A stretch of DNA of 64,000 nt from JAKFEE01 sp036675815 (lineage in GTDB: Bacteria > Pseudomonadota > Alphaproteobacteria > Rhodospirillales > Magnetospirillaceae): NCBI GenBank assembly GCA_036675815.1, contig JAKFEE010000015.1, positions 47,174-111,173 of the forward strand, read 5' to 3'. Position numbers and translations under genes: made by a program. The notes beneath the pieces are model-generated. The model worked only from the letters and a program-made list of their open reading frames with translations. It was not told the DNA's origin and ran no database searches. Position 1 is the first letter of the stretch. Each line of letters starts with the position of its first letter. Shown here in pieces: positions 25,083 through 33,565 of the stretch.

Positions 25083-26822
25083 ATGTCGTCCTCGCTCCCA
25101 CGTCTGTTGGCGGCCTTTCTTGTGGCCGCGATGGCGACTTTCGCCTACTGGTACCTGACCAATCGGCCTCAGGACGCCGGCCCCGACGTCCCGGGCGGCC
25201 AACTGCGCAGCGTCTCGTTCGCCGCCTATCGCGAGGGCCAAAGCCCGCTGCTCAAGGTCTATCCCAGCTTCGGCCAGATCGAACAAGACTTGGCACGGTT
25301 GCGCGGCCGGGTGCGCGGCGTCCGCACCTATACCAGCCGCGAGGGCATGGACATGCTGCCGGCGCTGGCGCGCAAATACGGGCTCAAGGTGACGATGGGC
25401 GCCTGGCTCGGCGCCGAGCACGGTGACAAGGGCGCCGAGGGCCACGCCGCCAACCGGGCCGAGATCGAATCGCTGGTGCGGCTGGCCAACGAATATCCCG
25501 ACGTCATCGAACGCGTCATCGTCGGCAACGAGGTGCTGCTGCGCCGGGATCTGCGCCCCGAGACGCTGCTGGCCTATATCGAGGAGGTCAAGGGCCGAAT
25601 CAGACAGCCGGTGTCCTACGCCGACGTCTGGGCGTTCCACATCAAGAACCCGCAGGTGACCCGCGCGCTCGACTACGTCACCATCCACATCCTTCCATAC
25701 TGGGAGGATGAACCGGTGGCCGTCGACACCGTGGGGACGCATATCGAGCGCTATTATCGCCTGATCCAGGAGACCTTTCCCGGGAAGCCGATCCTCATCG
25801 GCGAGGCGGGGTGGCCGACGATGGGGCGCAGCCGCGGCCCCGCCGTGCCGGGGGTGGTCAATTCGGCCAAGTTCGTGCGGACGCTGGTCGACGTCGCCGA
25901 CAAGAACGGCTTCGACTACAACATCGTCGAAGCCTACGATCAGCCCTGGAAGGCCGATCTCGAGGGTACCGTTGGCGCGAAATGGGGCCTGTGGTCGGTC
26001 GATCGCGTGCCGGCTTTTCCACTGAGCGGGCCGGTGATCGAACACCCGGACTGGCCTTGGCGCTTCGTCTTCTCGGTGCTTCTGGCGTTCGCTCTGGTTG
26101 CGCCGTTCCTTGGCCGCCTCGGCGGAGGGTCGGCGTTCCTGGTGATCGGGCTGGCCCACGCCATGGCCGTGCCGCTGGTGCAGTATGGGTTCACCGCCCA
26201 TGCCGCCGGTATCAGCTTTTGGGCCAAGGGCAATTTCGGCCTGCTGCCGCGCCTGGCGGCGGTGGGCTTCGCCAGCCTGCTGCTGGCCTTCGCCGCCGGC
26301 GTCATCGAGCGGGCGGCGACCATGTTCGATGATCGTCGCGGCGGCCTGACGCGCCATCTCGGCTCTCTGTATCGCGGCTTCACCGCCATGGCGCTGCTGC
26401 TGACGGCGGCGATCGTCCTCGATGGGCGCTACCGCGACATTCCGGTGCTGCAGTTCACCGCACCGGTGCTGGGCATGCTCGGGTTGGTCGCCCTGCGGCT
26501 GACTTCGGGGCGTGACGTGCTGTCGGCCGCCGCGGGCTGGGAAGTATTCGGGACGCGATCGTCACGCGCCGGATGGCTGGCGCTGTCGTTGATGATGTCG
26601 GCTGCGGCGAACCTCGTCGCCGAGGGCCTGGCCATCATCGGCGAGGACTTTACCGTCATGCACCCAAGCCTCGCCGAACAGGTGCCGCTGGTGCTGCGCG
26701 CCATGGTATCCAATGCGTCGGTGCTGCTGTGGTCGGTCATGCTGCTGGCCCTGGCCGTCCCGCACGTGGGCGAGGCCTTGCTGTCGCGCCAGACCAACGT
26801 TCCGGCGCGACAGCCCGCCTGA
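25083..26822 (+). CDS. GH17-family beta-1,3-glucan enzyme with membrane domain (NdvC-like)
   Basis: 579-residue protein: a membrane anchor at about 5-25, a periplasmic glycoside hydrolase family 17 domain to about residue 325, and seven or more membrane segments after it. The GH17 acid/base glutamate lies in VIVGNEVLLR and the nucleophile in LIGEAGWPT. The architecture recalls rhizobial NdvC, a beta-1,3/1,6-glucan synthesis protein, so it may make or remodel a periplasmic cyclic or branched glucan. No glucan synthase is adjacent. The Shine-Dalgarno is weak. Confidence 0.85.
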   Translation: MSSSLPRLLAAFLVAAMATFAYWYLTNRPQDAGPDVPGGQLRSVSFAAYREGQSPLLKVYPSFGQIEQDLARLRGRVRGVRTYTSREGMDMLPALARKYGLKVTMGAWLGAEHGDKGAEGHAANRAEIESLVRLANEYPDVIERVIVGNEVLLRRDLRPETLLAYIEEVKGRIRQPVSYADVWAFHIKNPQVTRALDYVTIHILPYWEDEPVAVDTVGTHIERYYRLIQETFPGKPILIGEAGWPTMGRSRGPAVPGVVNSAKFVRTLVDVADKNGFDYNIVEAYDQPWKADLEGTVGAKWGLWSVDRVPAFPLSGPVIEHPDWPWRFVFSVLLAFALVAPFLGRLGGGSAFLVIGLAHAMAVPLVQYGFTAHAAGISFWAKGNFGLLPRLAAVGFASLLLAFAAGVIERAATMFDDRRGGLTRHLGSLYRGFTAMALLLTAAIVLDGRYRDIPVLQFTAPVLGMLGLVALRLTSGRDVLSAAAGWEVFGTRSSRAGWLALSLMMSAAANLVAEGLAIIGEDFTVMHPSLAEQVPLVLRAMVSNASVLLWSVMLLALAVPHVGEALLSRQTNVPARQPA

Positions 26823-26904
26823 GACCGCGGCCCCGATCGGCCCGACATCATCTCGTCCGCATGGCCGATTGACCGGACGACCAGGGTTCGCGACTCTGGC
26901 GTCC

Positions 26905-27573
26905 ATGGAACTGTCCGGCGAATCCCGCATCCCGGCGCCCTGTGGCCGTGTCTGGCAGGCGCTCAACGACGTGAACGTGCTGCGCGCCTGCATACCCGGC
27001 TGCGAGGAGATCGCGCAGACCGCCGATAACGAACTGCGTGCGCGCATTGCCACCAAAATCGGGCCGATGAAGGCCACCTTCTCCGGGCGTGTCACCCTAA
27101 GCGATCTTGATCCGCCGCACGGCTACACCATCTCGGGGCAAGGTGACGGTGGCGCCGCTGGCTTCGTGCGTGGCAGCGCCCGCGTCGTTCTCGACGCCGC
27201 TGGCGAGTCGGCAACCCTGCTACGCTGGGCGGCGACGGTCGACGTCGGCGGCAAACTGGCGGCCCTGGGCAATCGTTTGGTGCAGGGCGCCGCCATCAGT
27301 AATGCCGAACATTTCTTCAGCCGCCTCTCGGCGGCGGCTGCGAACGGAGAGGTCATGGCCGCACCGCAACCCAAATCGGCACCCCAGCCGTCGCCAGCCA
27401 CTCCGCCCGAGCGCCACGGCCCGGCCACGGCGACGACGCCCGTGACCGAGACGATGCCGCCGCAGACGACGGTGCCCTACATGCTGGGCCAGACGCCACG
27501 TCAGCAGAACACGATCATCGCCGTCAGCGGCCTTCTTTGGCTGGCCATCGTCGCCCTAATCGTGTTCCGCTAA
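26905..27573 (+). CDS. CoxG-like SRPBCC protein with C-terminal membrane anchor
   Basis: 222-residue member of the carbon-monoxide-dehydrogenase subunit G family. Residues 1-150 form the SRPBCC fold (ELSGESRIPAPCGRVWQALN, CIPGCEEI, GPMKATFSGRV); a Pro/Ala/Thr-rich linker follows, then one membrane segment (NTIIAVSGLLWLAIVALIVF) at the end. In Oligotropha CoxG recruits CO dehydrogenase to the membrane. No cox genes are nearby, so its client is unknown. I chose the ATG at 26905; a longer in-frame start overlaps the GH17 gene. Confidence 0.85.
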   Translation: MELSGESRIPAPCGRVWQALNDVNVLRACIPGCEEIAQTADNELRARIATKIGPMKATFSGRVTLSDLDPPHGYTISGQGDGGAAGFVRGSARVVLDAAGESATLLRWAATVDVGGKLAALGNRLVQGAAISNAEHFFSRLSAAAANGEVMAAPQPKSAPQPSPATPPERHGPATATTPVTETMPPQTTVPYMLGQTPRQQNTIIAVSGLLWLAIVALIVFR

Positions 27574-28815
27574 CGGGCGCTGCAAAGCCAGCCGACGCCG
27601 CGGCAGAGCAAACCATGCCAGGACCACGACCTGCAGGGCGAGCATCGTGCCGAAGGCCGCCTGATAGGCGGCGAGGGGATAGCCGCCGTCGGCTCGATGC
27701 GACCACTGGTCGATGATGGCGCCCATGCCCCATTGCGCGGCGAAGGCGGCCACGAACACCAGCAGATTGAGCGCCGTGTTGACGCGGCCGGCCAGATGGG
27801 GCGGAAACGCCTGCGACAGCACCGCATAGGTGATGGTGCCCGAGGTGCCGAAGAAGCCGAAGGCGATCCACGTCATCAGCGTCTCGCCGGTCCATCCCAG
27901 CACCAGCAGCACCTGATCGGCCATGAACAGCACCATGCCGACCACGGCGACGGCGAGCGGCGGGATGCCGAACCGCCCCAGGCGTTCGGCGATCATCCCC
28001 ATCAGGATGAAGCCGGCGACCATGGCCGCGGCGGCGGCGAACAAATGGTTGGCGGCCACCAGCCGGTCCATCTCGGCGACGTCGCGCAGCCAGGGCCCCG
28101 CCCACAGCCCCTGGATGGCCATGAAGGTCGCCTGCGAGATCATCGGCAGCGGCGCGATCCGCCAGAATAGGGCGCTCCTATAGATTTTCGCCGTGTCGGC
28201 AAGCTGCACCCGCAGATGGCCCGAAGGCATACCGGTGGCGCGTTCGGGAACCAGCAGGAACAGGGCCATGGCCACCACCAGGGTCAACGCCGCCAGCAGG
28301 TAGAAGACGCCGCGCCAGTCGGTTATGGTCAGCGCCGCTTCGATGGGGGCGGTGGCGGTGAGGGCGCCGAGGCCGCCCGAGGCCATGACCAAGCCGTTGA
28401 CCAAGGGCAACCGCTCGCGCGGGAAGAACAGGACATTGCCCTTGAAGGCCGCCATTAGGCAGGACGACACGCCGAAGCCGATCAGCGCCCGCCCGGTCGC
28501 CAGTCCGGCCAGGCCATCCGCCAGCCCGAAGATGAGCGCACCGGTGGCGGCGAATACCAGCAGGGCCGATTCGACGCGCCGCGGCCCGAGGCGATCGAGC
28601 AACAGGCCCAACGGCAGCTGCGACGAGGCGAAGGCCAGGAAATAGGCGCTGGTCAACAGCCCTAGCGCGCCGGCATCCAAGGCGAGGCTCGCGCTCAGAT
28701 CGGGCCCGATCACCGCATTGACGCTGCGGTACAGGTACGACAGGAAATACCCGGCGGCGAAGGGCAGGAAGACTCGGCCGACCAGCAGGCCCAGGGTAGG
28801 GGGCGCGGCGGTCAT
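27556..28815 (-). CDS. Major facilitator superfamily transporter
   Basis: 419-residue inner-membrane transporter with about twelve hydrophobic segments and the MFS loop motif LLLDRLGPRRVES after segment 2. Nothing reveals the substrate. It lies 67 bases downstream of the dioxygenase-TetR fusion on the same strand, so the fusion probably controls it. Its 3' end overlaps the coxG-like gene end by 18 bases (convergent). Confidence 0.9.
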   Translation of the reverse strand: MTAAPPTLGLLVGRVFLPFAAGYFLSYLYRSVNAVIGPDLSASLALDAGALGLLTSAYFLAFASSQLPLGLLLDRLGPRRVESALLVFAATGALIFGLADGLAGLATGRALIGFGVSSCLMAAFKGNVLFFPRERLPLVNGLVMASGGLGALTATAPIEAALTITDWRGVFYLLAALTLVVAMALFLLVPERATGMPSGHLRVQLADTAKIYRSALFWRIAPLPMISQATFMAIQGLWAGPWLRDVAEMDRLVAANHLFAAAAAMVAGFILMGMIAERLGRFGIPPLAVAVVGMVLFMADQVLLVLGWTGETLMTWIAFGFFGTSGTITYAVLSQAFPPHLAGRVNTALNLLVFVAAFAAQWGMGAIIDQWSHRADGGYPLAAYQAAFGTMLALQVVVLAWFALPRRRLALQRPLAEHD

Positions 28816-28882
28816 GCGCCGAACGCGGTCCGTGCGGTGCCCATCGGCACCGTAGCCTCGAGAAAGCGCATCGGCGGTCGGC

Positions 28883-30301
28883 TCATTCCACAGGCTCCGA
28901 TATGGCCGTCTGCGCGCCGCCTAGTACGGCTTCGGCTCCGGCGAGGAAAGAATGCGCCAGGGTGACGGCGAGATCGCCGAAATCGGTCGGCGCCGGCACG
29001 CCATGCAACCAAGTGCGGATGGCGATTTCCATCATCGAACCGTGCAGCGCCCAGGCGAGGTCGGTCGCGCGCCGGCCGGCTCCGTCGATCTCGCCCCGTG
29101 AGTATTCGGCGCGCAGTTCTTGGGCCAGCGGCTTGATCAGCCGCTCGGCTACCATGTGCAGCACCCGGCGGTCGAAGCCGCCGCCCCGCAGCCCCGACGA
29201 GAACAACAGTCGCACCCACTCTTCATGACATAGGGAACGGCAGTAACTTTCGACGAATTCCCGGACCCGTTCACCAAACGGCCGCGAGCGGTCGACGATC
29301 GTCGTTTCCCACTCCGGCCGCCAACGGCGCGAGAATACTTCATCGAACACGCGAGCGAGCAAGGCATCCTTGTTGGGAAAATAGCGGTAGAGCAGGGGCT
29401 GCGTGATGCCCAGCCGCTCGGCCAAGGCGCGCGTCTGCCCGTCGAGTCCGTGTTCGGCGAAGAACGATATGGCTTCGTCGATGATCAGGCGCTCGCGCTC
29501 ATGGCGGCGTAGCCGGGTCTGTCGCAAGGCTGGTGCGGTGCGTGAGATCTCGGTGTCATCGGCGAACGAGAACGCCGCCAGTCCGAGGCCGCCGCGCAAC
29601 CCGGCATGCAGCAACCGGCCTTTGCTCCCGGCGGCGCCCATCGCCACCAGGAGGGGCATGAGGTGCTCGCCGGTAGGGTGCGCCAAGGTGGCGTCGTTCC
29701 GCCCTTCGAAAGCAGCGATGTCATCGGCCGCGCCGCGCTGGACGGCATCGATCAGCCACTCTTGGAAGCGGTCGGCCCATTCGAGTGCCGCGCCGCACGG
29801 CGCCGAGCGCTGGGCGGGATTGTGCACGGACGCACCACTTCCCATGATCATGGTGCCGGCCCGGTGGAGCGGCGCCAGGGCGCGACCAATGGCCAGATGG
29901 TGTTCGCCGCCGGCATCGGGCTGGACCGATAGCTGGGCCACGGGCACGTCGGCCTTCGGGTACATGAGCATCAGCGGCCCCCAGGTTGCGCGGTCAAGAC
30001 CACGGCGGGGGTCGACGGCGCAGGGAATTCCGGCATTGCGCAGCGCCGCGACGACATCGGCCGCGATACCGATGGCTCCCGACGCGGGGTACGATGGCTG
30101 GGGGGCGCCGGCCGATTGGCCGATCGTGGCCGGCGCGATGGCCGAGCCCACGGTGGGCACTTCGGTCTGCCAATGCGCGGTGACGCAGACGATGGCTTGC
30201 GGCCGGCCCAGGCTTTGGCCAAGCTGCCGCAGAAACACTGCGGTTCCGTCCGCCCCATCAAGGATGGTGGGCGTGCCGTGAGAGACGAAGATGCTGGGCA
30301 C
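28883..30301 (-). CDS. DODA-type extradiol dioxygenase domain fused to a TetR regulator
   Basis: 472 residues in one frame. Residues 1-248 are a LigB/DODA-type dioxygenase with His8 (SHGTP), His43 (TAHW), His160 (GSGASVHN) and His213 (HPTGEH). The family DHGxW motif reads LDRATW at 102-107, so that His is Arg. Residues 262-472 are a TetR/AcrR regulator with its helix-turn-helix at about 290-310 (LAERLGITQPLLYRYFPNKD). Neither part is truncated and no start codon with a ribosome site separates them. Start is GTG; a stop lies just upstream in frame. I infer a ligand-sensing dioxygenase-derived domain controlling the MFS gene and itself. Confidence 0.88.
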   Translation of the reverse strand: MPSIFVSHGTPTILDGADGTAVFLRQLGQSLGRPQAIVCVTAHWQTEVPTVGSAIAPATIGQSAGAPQPSYPASGAIGIAADVVAALRNAGIPCAVDPRRGLDRATWGPLMLMYPKADVPVAQLSVQPDAGGEHHLAIGRALAPLHRAGTMIMGSGASVHNPAQRSAPCGAALEWADRFQEWLIDAVQRGAADDIAAFEGRNDATLAHPTGEHLMPLLVAMGAAGSKGRLLHAGLRGGLGLAAFSFADDTEISRTAPALRQTRLRRHERERLIIDEAISFFAEHGLDGQTRALAERLGITQPLLYRYFPNKDALLARVFDEVFSRRWRPEWETTIVDRSRPFGERVREFVESYCRSLCHEEWVRLLFSSGLRGGGFDRRVLHMVAERLIKPLAQELRAEYSRGEIDGAGRRATDLAWALHGSMMEIAIRTWLHGVPAPTDFGDLAVTLAHSFLAGAEAVLGGAQTAISEPVE

Positions 30302-30347
30302 GAGGCGAACCGCCGCAACAGTTCAAGTTTGTTGAATGGGCTGTAGT

Positions 30348-30362
30348 TTACACCTGGTGTTA
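30348..30362. promoter_or_regulatory. Operator-like palindrome between the TetR fusion and nnrS
   Basis: TTACACC-T-GGTGTTA, a 15-base palindrome with one mismatched pair, lies 47 bases before the GTG of the dioxygenase-TetR fusion and about 110 before nnrS. Size and symmetry fit a TetR-family operator. A weaker inverted repeat (TTCAA-N5-TTGAA, 30322-30336) lies nearer the fusion gene. Assignment to the fused regulator is inference. Confidence 0.45.
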
Positions 30363-30402
30363 CCTGTCTCGTCAAAAGGTATTGCTGGAGGCCCGCGCAT
30401 GC

Positions 30403-30416
30403 TTGACCACCGTTAA
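30403..30416 (+). promoter_or_regulatory. FNR/NnrR-like site upstream of nnrS
   Basis: TTGAC-CACC-GTTAA differs at one position from a symmetric TTGAC-N4-GTCAA, the form of FNR/DNR/NnrR boxes. It is 54 bases before the nnrS start. NnrS is named for control by the nitric-oxide regulator NnrR, so the site makes biological sense, but the match is imperfect. Confidence 0.4.
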
Positions 30417-30469
30417 GGCTGTTGGGCTATCGGGATCACATTATCGCCAGGCAAAACGGAGGTATCGCC

Positions 30470-31687
30470 TTGAGGATCGAAATAGAAGAACCCGGACGCT
30501 CCGCCCGGAAGGCTTCTCTCTCCCTGTTTTTTTCGGCGGGGTTCCGGCCATTCTTCCTGCTGGCAGGCGTGGCCGCGGCGGTCAATATGCTGGGATGGCT
30601 GGTGGTTTATTTTGCCCATGGCGACATCCCCCAGGCGTTCGCACCCGTGGTGTGGCACGGCCACGAAATGATCTATGGTTTCGCGGCGGCGGCGGTGGCG
30701 GGCTTCCTGTTGACGGCGGTGCCCAACTGGACCTCGAGCACGCCGGTGGCGGGCAAACCGCTGATGCTGTTGACGGCCATCTGGCTGCTTGGCCGCCTCA
30801 CCTTCTGGCTGTCGGGCGTTTGTCCGGCGTGGGTGGTTGCCGTCGCCGACCTGGCGTTCCTCCCGGTGATGGGATACCTGGTCGCCCGGCCGCTGATCGC
30901 TGCCGGCAAGATGCGCAACATCGTGTTCCTGCCGATCCTGGGGGTTCTCTGGATCGGCGCCCTGTTGGTCCAACTGGAGAATCTGGCTGGTACGGCGACG
31001 GGCTTGATGGGCGTTCGCCTGGGCATCTGGGTATTGCTGCTGATGATCGCCATCATCGGCGGACGCATCATTCCTGCCTTCACCGGGGCATTCCTGCGCA
31101 TGCAGGGCTTGGGCGAGGTGCGCACGATTTCGTGGCTGGAGCAGGTGGCGCCGCCCGCCGTGGTGGCTGCGGCCATCGCCGACGTGTTCATCCCCGACAA
31201 TCCGCTCACCGGCGTGCTGCTGCTGATTGCCGCCGTGTTGCATGGCTGGCGGTTGTCCGGTTGGCAGGGCGTCAAGACACGGCACAGCCCCATCCTGTGG
31301 GTGTTGCACCTCGGCTATGGGTGGCTGGTGATCGGCCTGGCGTTGCGCGGCATCTCCGTGTTCGTTCCGGATGTTGTCCCGCCGTCGGCTGCACTGCACG
31401 CGCTGACCGCGGGCACCATCGCCACCATGATTCTGGGGGTGACGACTCGCGCCGCCCTCGGCCACAGTGGCCGCCCGCTCAAGGTGGCTCCGTCCATCGC
31501 CTGGGCCTATGGCCTGCTCACTGCCGGCGCCTTTGTCCGCAGCATCGGGCCGATCGTGCATCCCAGCGCCGCCGGTGATCTCATTCCGGCGGTCGCGGGC
31601 CTGTTGTGGTTGCTGGCCTTCGGTATCTATGTCGCCGTTTACCTGCCGGTATGCACGCAACCGCGCGCCGACGGCCGCCCGGGCTGA
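30470..31687 (+). CDS. nnrS: NnrS family membrane protein (nitrosative stress)
   Basis: 405-residue protein with about twelve membrane segments, belonging to the heme- and copper-binding NnrS family that protects cells from nitric oxide damage. Conserved histidines appear in VVWHGHEMIYGF and the glycine/arginine-rich GGRIIPAFTGAFL segment is diagnostic. I chose the TTG at 30470 because GGAGGT lies six bases upstream; another TTG at 30422 lacks a ribosome site. It is divergent from the dioxygenase-TetR fusion. Confidence 0.9.
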   Translation: MRIEIEEPGRSARKASLSLFFSAGFRPFFLLAGVAAAVNMLGWLVVYFAHGDIPQAFAPVVWHGHEMIYGFAAAAVAGFLLTAVPNWTSSTPVAGKPLMLLTAIWLLGRLTFWLSGVCPAWVVAVADLAFLPVMGYLVARPLIAAGKMRNIVFLPILGVLWIGALLVQLENLAGTATGLMGVRLGIWVLLLMIAIIGGRIIPAFTGAFLRMQGLGEVRTISWLEQVAPPAVVAAAIADVFIPDNPLTGVLLLIAAVLHGWRLSGWQGVKTRHSPILWVLHLGYGWLVIGLALRGISVFVPDVVPPSAALHALTAGTIATMILGVTTRAALGHSGRPLKVAPSIAWAYGLLTAGAFVRSIGPIVHPSAAGDLIPAVAGLLWLLAFGIYVAVYLPVCTQPRADGRPG

Positions 31688-31694
31688 TGCGGGT

Positions 31695-33269
31695 CTAGCC
31701 GGCGTCCTGACCCGTCAGGGCGCCGGCCGCGAGCATGCCGGCGAAGCCGGCCGCCGGCACGGCCAGGCTGAAGAAATGGCCCTGGATTTCGTCGCAGCCA
31801 AGCCGGCGCAACAGCTCCAGTTGCATCGGCTTTTCCACGCCTTCGGCAACCACCGTGAGATTGAGAGCGTGGGCCATGGCGATGATCGCCCCGACGATCT
31901 CCCTGCTGGTGTCGCTGGTGCCGAGGTCCTGAACGAAACTGCGGTCGATCTTCAGCTTGTCGAGTGGAAAACGCTTGAGATGGGCCAAGGACGAGTAGCC
32001 GGTGCCAAAGTCGTCGATTGCGAAGCGAATTCCGGCCCGGTGCAACTCGTGCATGCGCTCGGCGATGGCCTCGGGCTTGTGCATCACGGCGCTTTCGGTG
32101 AGCTCCAGTTCGAGGAACTGCGGATCGACGCCCGTCTCCTCCAGCACCGTCAACACCGTCCTGACCAAGTTCGGCTGCCGAAACTGATGCGCCGACAGGT
32201 TGACGCCGACCCGTACCGGCGGGAGGCCACGTTTCTGCCAATCCCTGATCTGCATACAAGCGGCCCGCAGCACCCAATTGCCCAGCGGCAGGATCAGGCC
32301 GGTCTCCTCGGCGACGGGAATGAAGCGCGCCGGCTCGATCAGGCCGATTTCCGGATGGCGCCAGCGGACCAGGGCCTCGGCGCCGACGATCTGCCCGGTC
32401 GCGGCCGCGACCTTTGGCTGGAAGTAGAGCATCAAATCGCCCTGGCCGATGGCCTTGCGGAGCTCGGTGTCGAGCCATAACCGCTCGCGGCTGTCGCACT
32501 GCATCTCCGACGTATAGAACTGGTAATCGCTGCCGGCCGCATTACGCGCCCGGTTCATGGCCGTCTCGGCCTTGCGCACCAGTTCGTCCACATCGACCCC
32601 GTCCTCGGGGTAGACGCTGATTCCGATGCTCGCTGCGGCGAACAACTCGTACCCGTTGGGCCGGAACGCGCCGTCGAAGGCGCGCGCCATGCACTCGATC
32701 GCGGGCACGGCCACCTTGCTGTGAGGTAGGTCGGCGAGCATGCAGCAGAATATGTCGCCGCGCAGGCGCGCAACCGTGTCCTTGGCGCCTACCGTGGCCG
32801 ACAGCCGCGCCGCCACCTCGCACAGCAGAGCGTCGCCGGTGGCGTGGCCCAGGCTTTCGTTGACCTGCTTGAAGCGATGCAGGCTGACCATCGCCAACGC
32901 AACGGCAGCGTTGTTCGCCCGGCCGCGCGCCATGGCCTCGGCAACGCGGTCCCGAAACAGAAAGCCGTTCGGCAACCGAGTCAGCGGATCATAGTGGGTC
33001 AGTTGCCAGATGGTTTCCTCGGCCCGCCGATGTCGGCTGAAAATATCGTCCGGATGAGTCGCTGCGGCGCGGCGAAACAACGCGAGAACCATGATTGCCG
33101 ACAACCACAGCAAAGGCCATGCCGCCAGCCCGCCGTGACGCCCCTGCGGCGCCAGCCACAGCGAACCCGTCACCAAATAGATGCTCGTCGCCAGCATGGG
33201 CGAAAGCATCGGACGACCGTTCGGCGTCACGGCGCCACAGCAAGGCATCTCAGGGGCTGCCTTTCGCAT
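31695..33269 (-). CDS. GGDEF-EAL protein with degenerate GGDEF, probable c-di-GMP phosphodiesterase
   Basis: 524 residues: two membrane segments at about 22-68, a GGDEF domain (85-255) and an EAL domain (265-510). The cyclase signature is RGDIF at 170-174 and the metal-binding residues of the DxD loop are changed (SLHRFKQVNE), so it should not make c-di-GMP. The EAL domain keeps its catalytic residues (AEALVRW, ELTES, DDFGTGYSS, KIDRSF, AEGVE), so it should degrade c-di-GMP, perhaps with GTP binding at the dead GGDEF as a control. Converges with nnrS. Confidence 0.92.
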   Translation of the reverse strand: MRKAAPEMPCCGAVTPNGRPMLSPMLATSIYLVTGSLWLAPQGRHGGLAAWPLLWLSAIMVLALFRRAAATHPDDIFSRHRRAEETIWQLTHYDPLTRLPNGFLFRDRVAEAMARGRANNAAVALAMVSLHRFKQVNESLGHATGDALLCEVAARLSATVGAKDTVARLRGDIFCCMLADLPHSKVAVPAIECMARAFDGAFRPNGYELFAAASIGISVYPEDGVDVDELVRKAETAMNRARNAAGSDYQFYTSEMQCDSRERLWLDTELRKAIGQGDLMLYFQPKVAAATGQIVGAEALVRWRHPEIGLIEPARFIPVAEETGLILPLGNWVLRAACMQIRDWQKRGLPPVRVGVNLSAHQFRQPNLVRTVLTVLEETGVDPQFLELELTESAVMHKPEAIAERMHELHRAGIRFAIDDFGTGYSSLAHLKRFPLDKLKIDRSFVQDLGTSDTSREIVGAIIAMAHALNLTVVAEGVEKPMQLELLRRLGCDEIQGHFFSLAVPAAGFAGMLAAGALTGQDAG

Positions 33270-33565
33270 ACTCGTTCCACGACCTGATGGCCTCGTCCCA
33301 CGTTCGGCGACGGCGCGACACTATAGACAAAAGTCGGGTGTCTCAACCGTAAGATGTCATTGCAATATTTAGTGCTATCATTGTGTGAATAATTTTATGA
33401 AAATTGTTATGATCAATAGAGTTCTGGTCGCCGATGCTTTTGGCTTGGCCTCGCGATTGATCAGTTGGCAGGATGGGCTGATTGACCTTTTCTCATCGCC
33501 CCAACTGGCTAGAATGCGGGCACCAACCGGCGCGCAGATTGACGCCGTGCCGTGAGGAGCAGTGG
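33270..33565. other. AT-rich divergent intergenic region
   Basis: About 295 bases between the divergent GGDEF-EAL and metallo-hydrolase genes. The part at 33340-33420 is markedly AT-rich (runs such as GAATAATTTTATGAAAATTG) against the GC-rich background, so it probably holds both promoters; a TAGAAT -10-like hexamer lies at about 33509. I see no convincing gene, repeat or operator in it. Confidence 0.4.

Noticed and set aside
29200..29560. Two separate genes for the dioxygenase and TetR parts
   Set aside because: The frame is continuous. The only nearby ATG is out of frame with the TetR part, and no ribosome site precedes an in-frame start.
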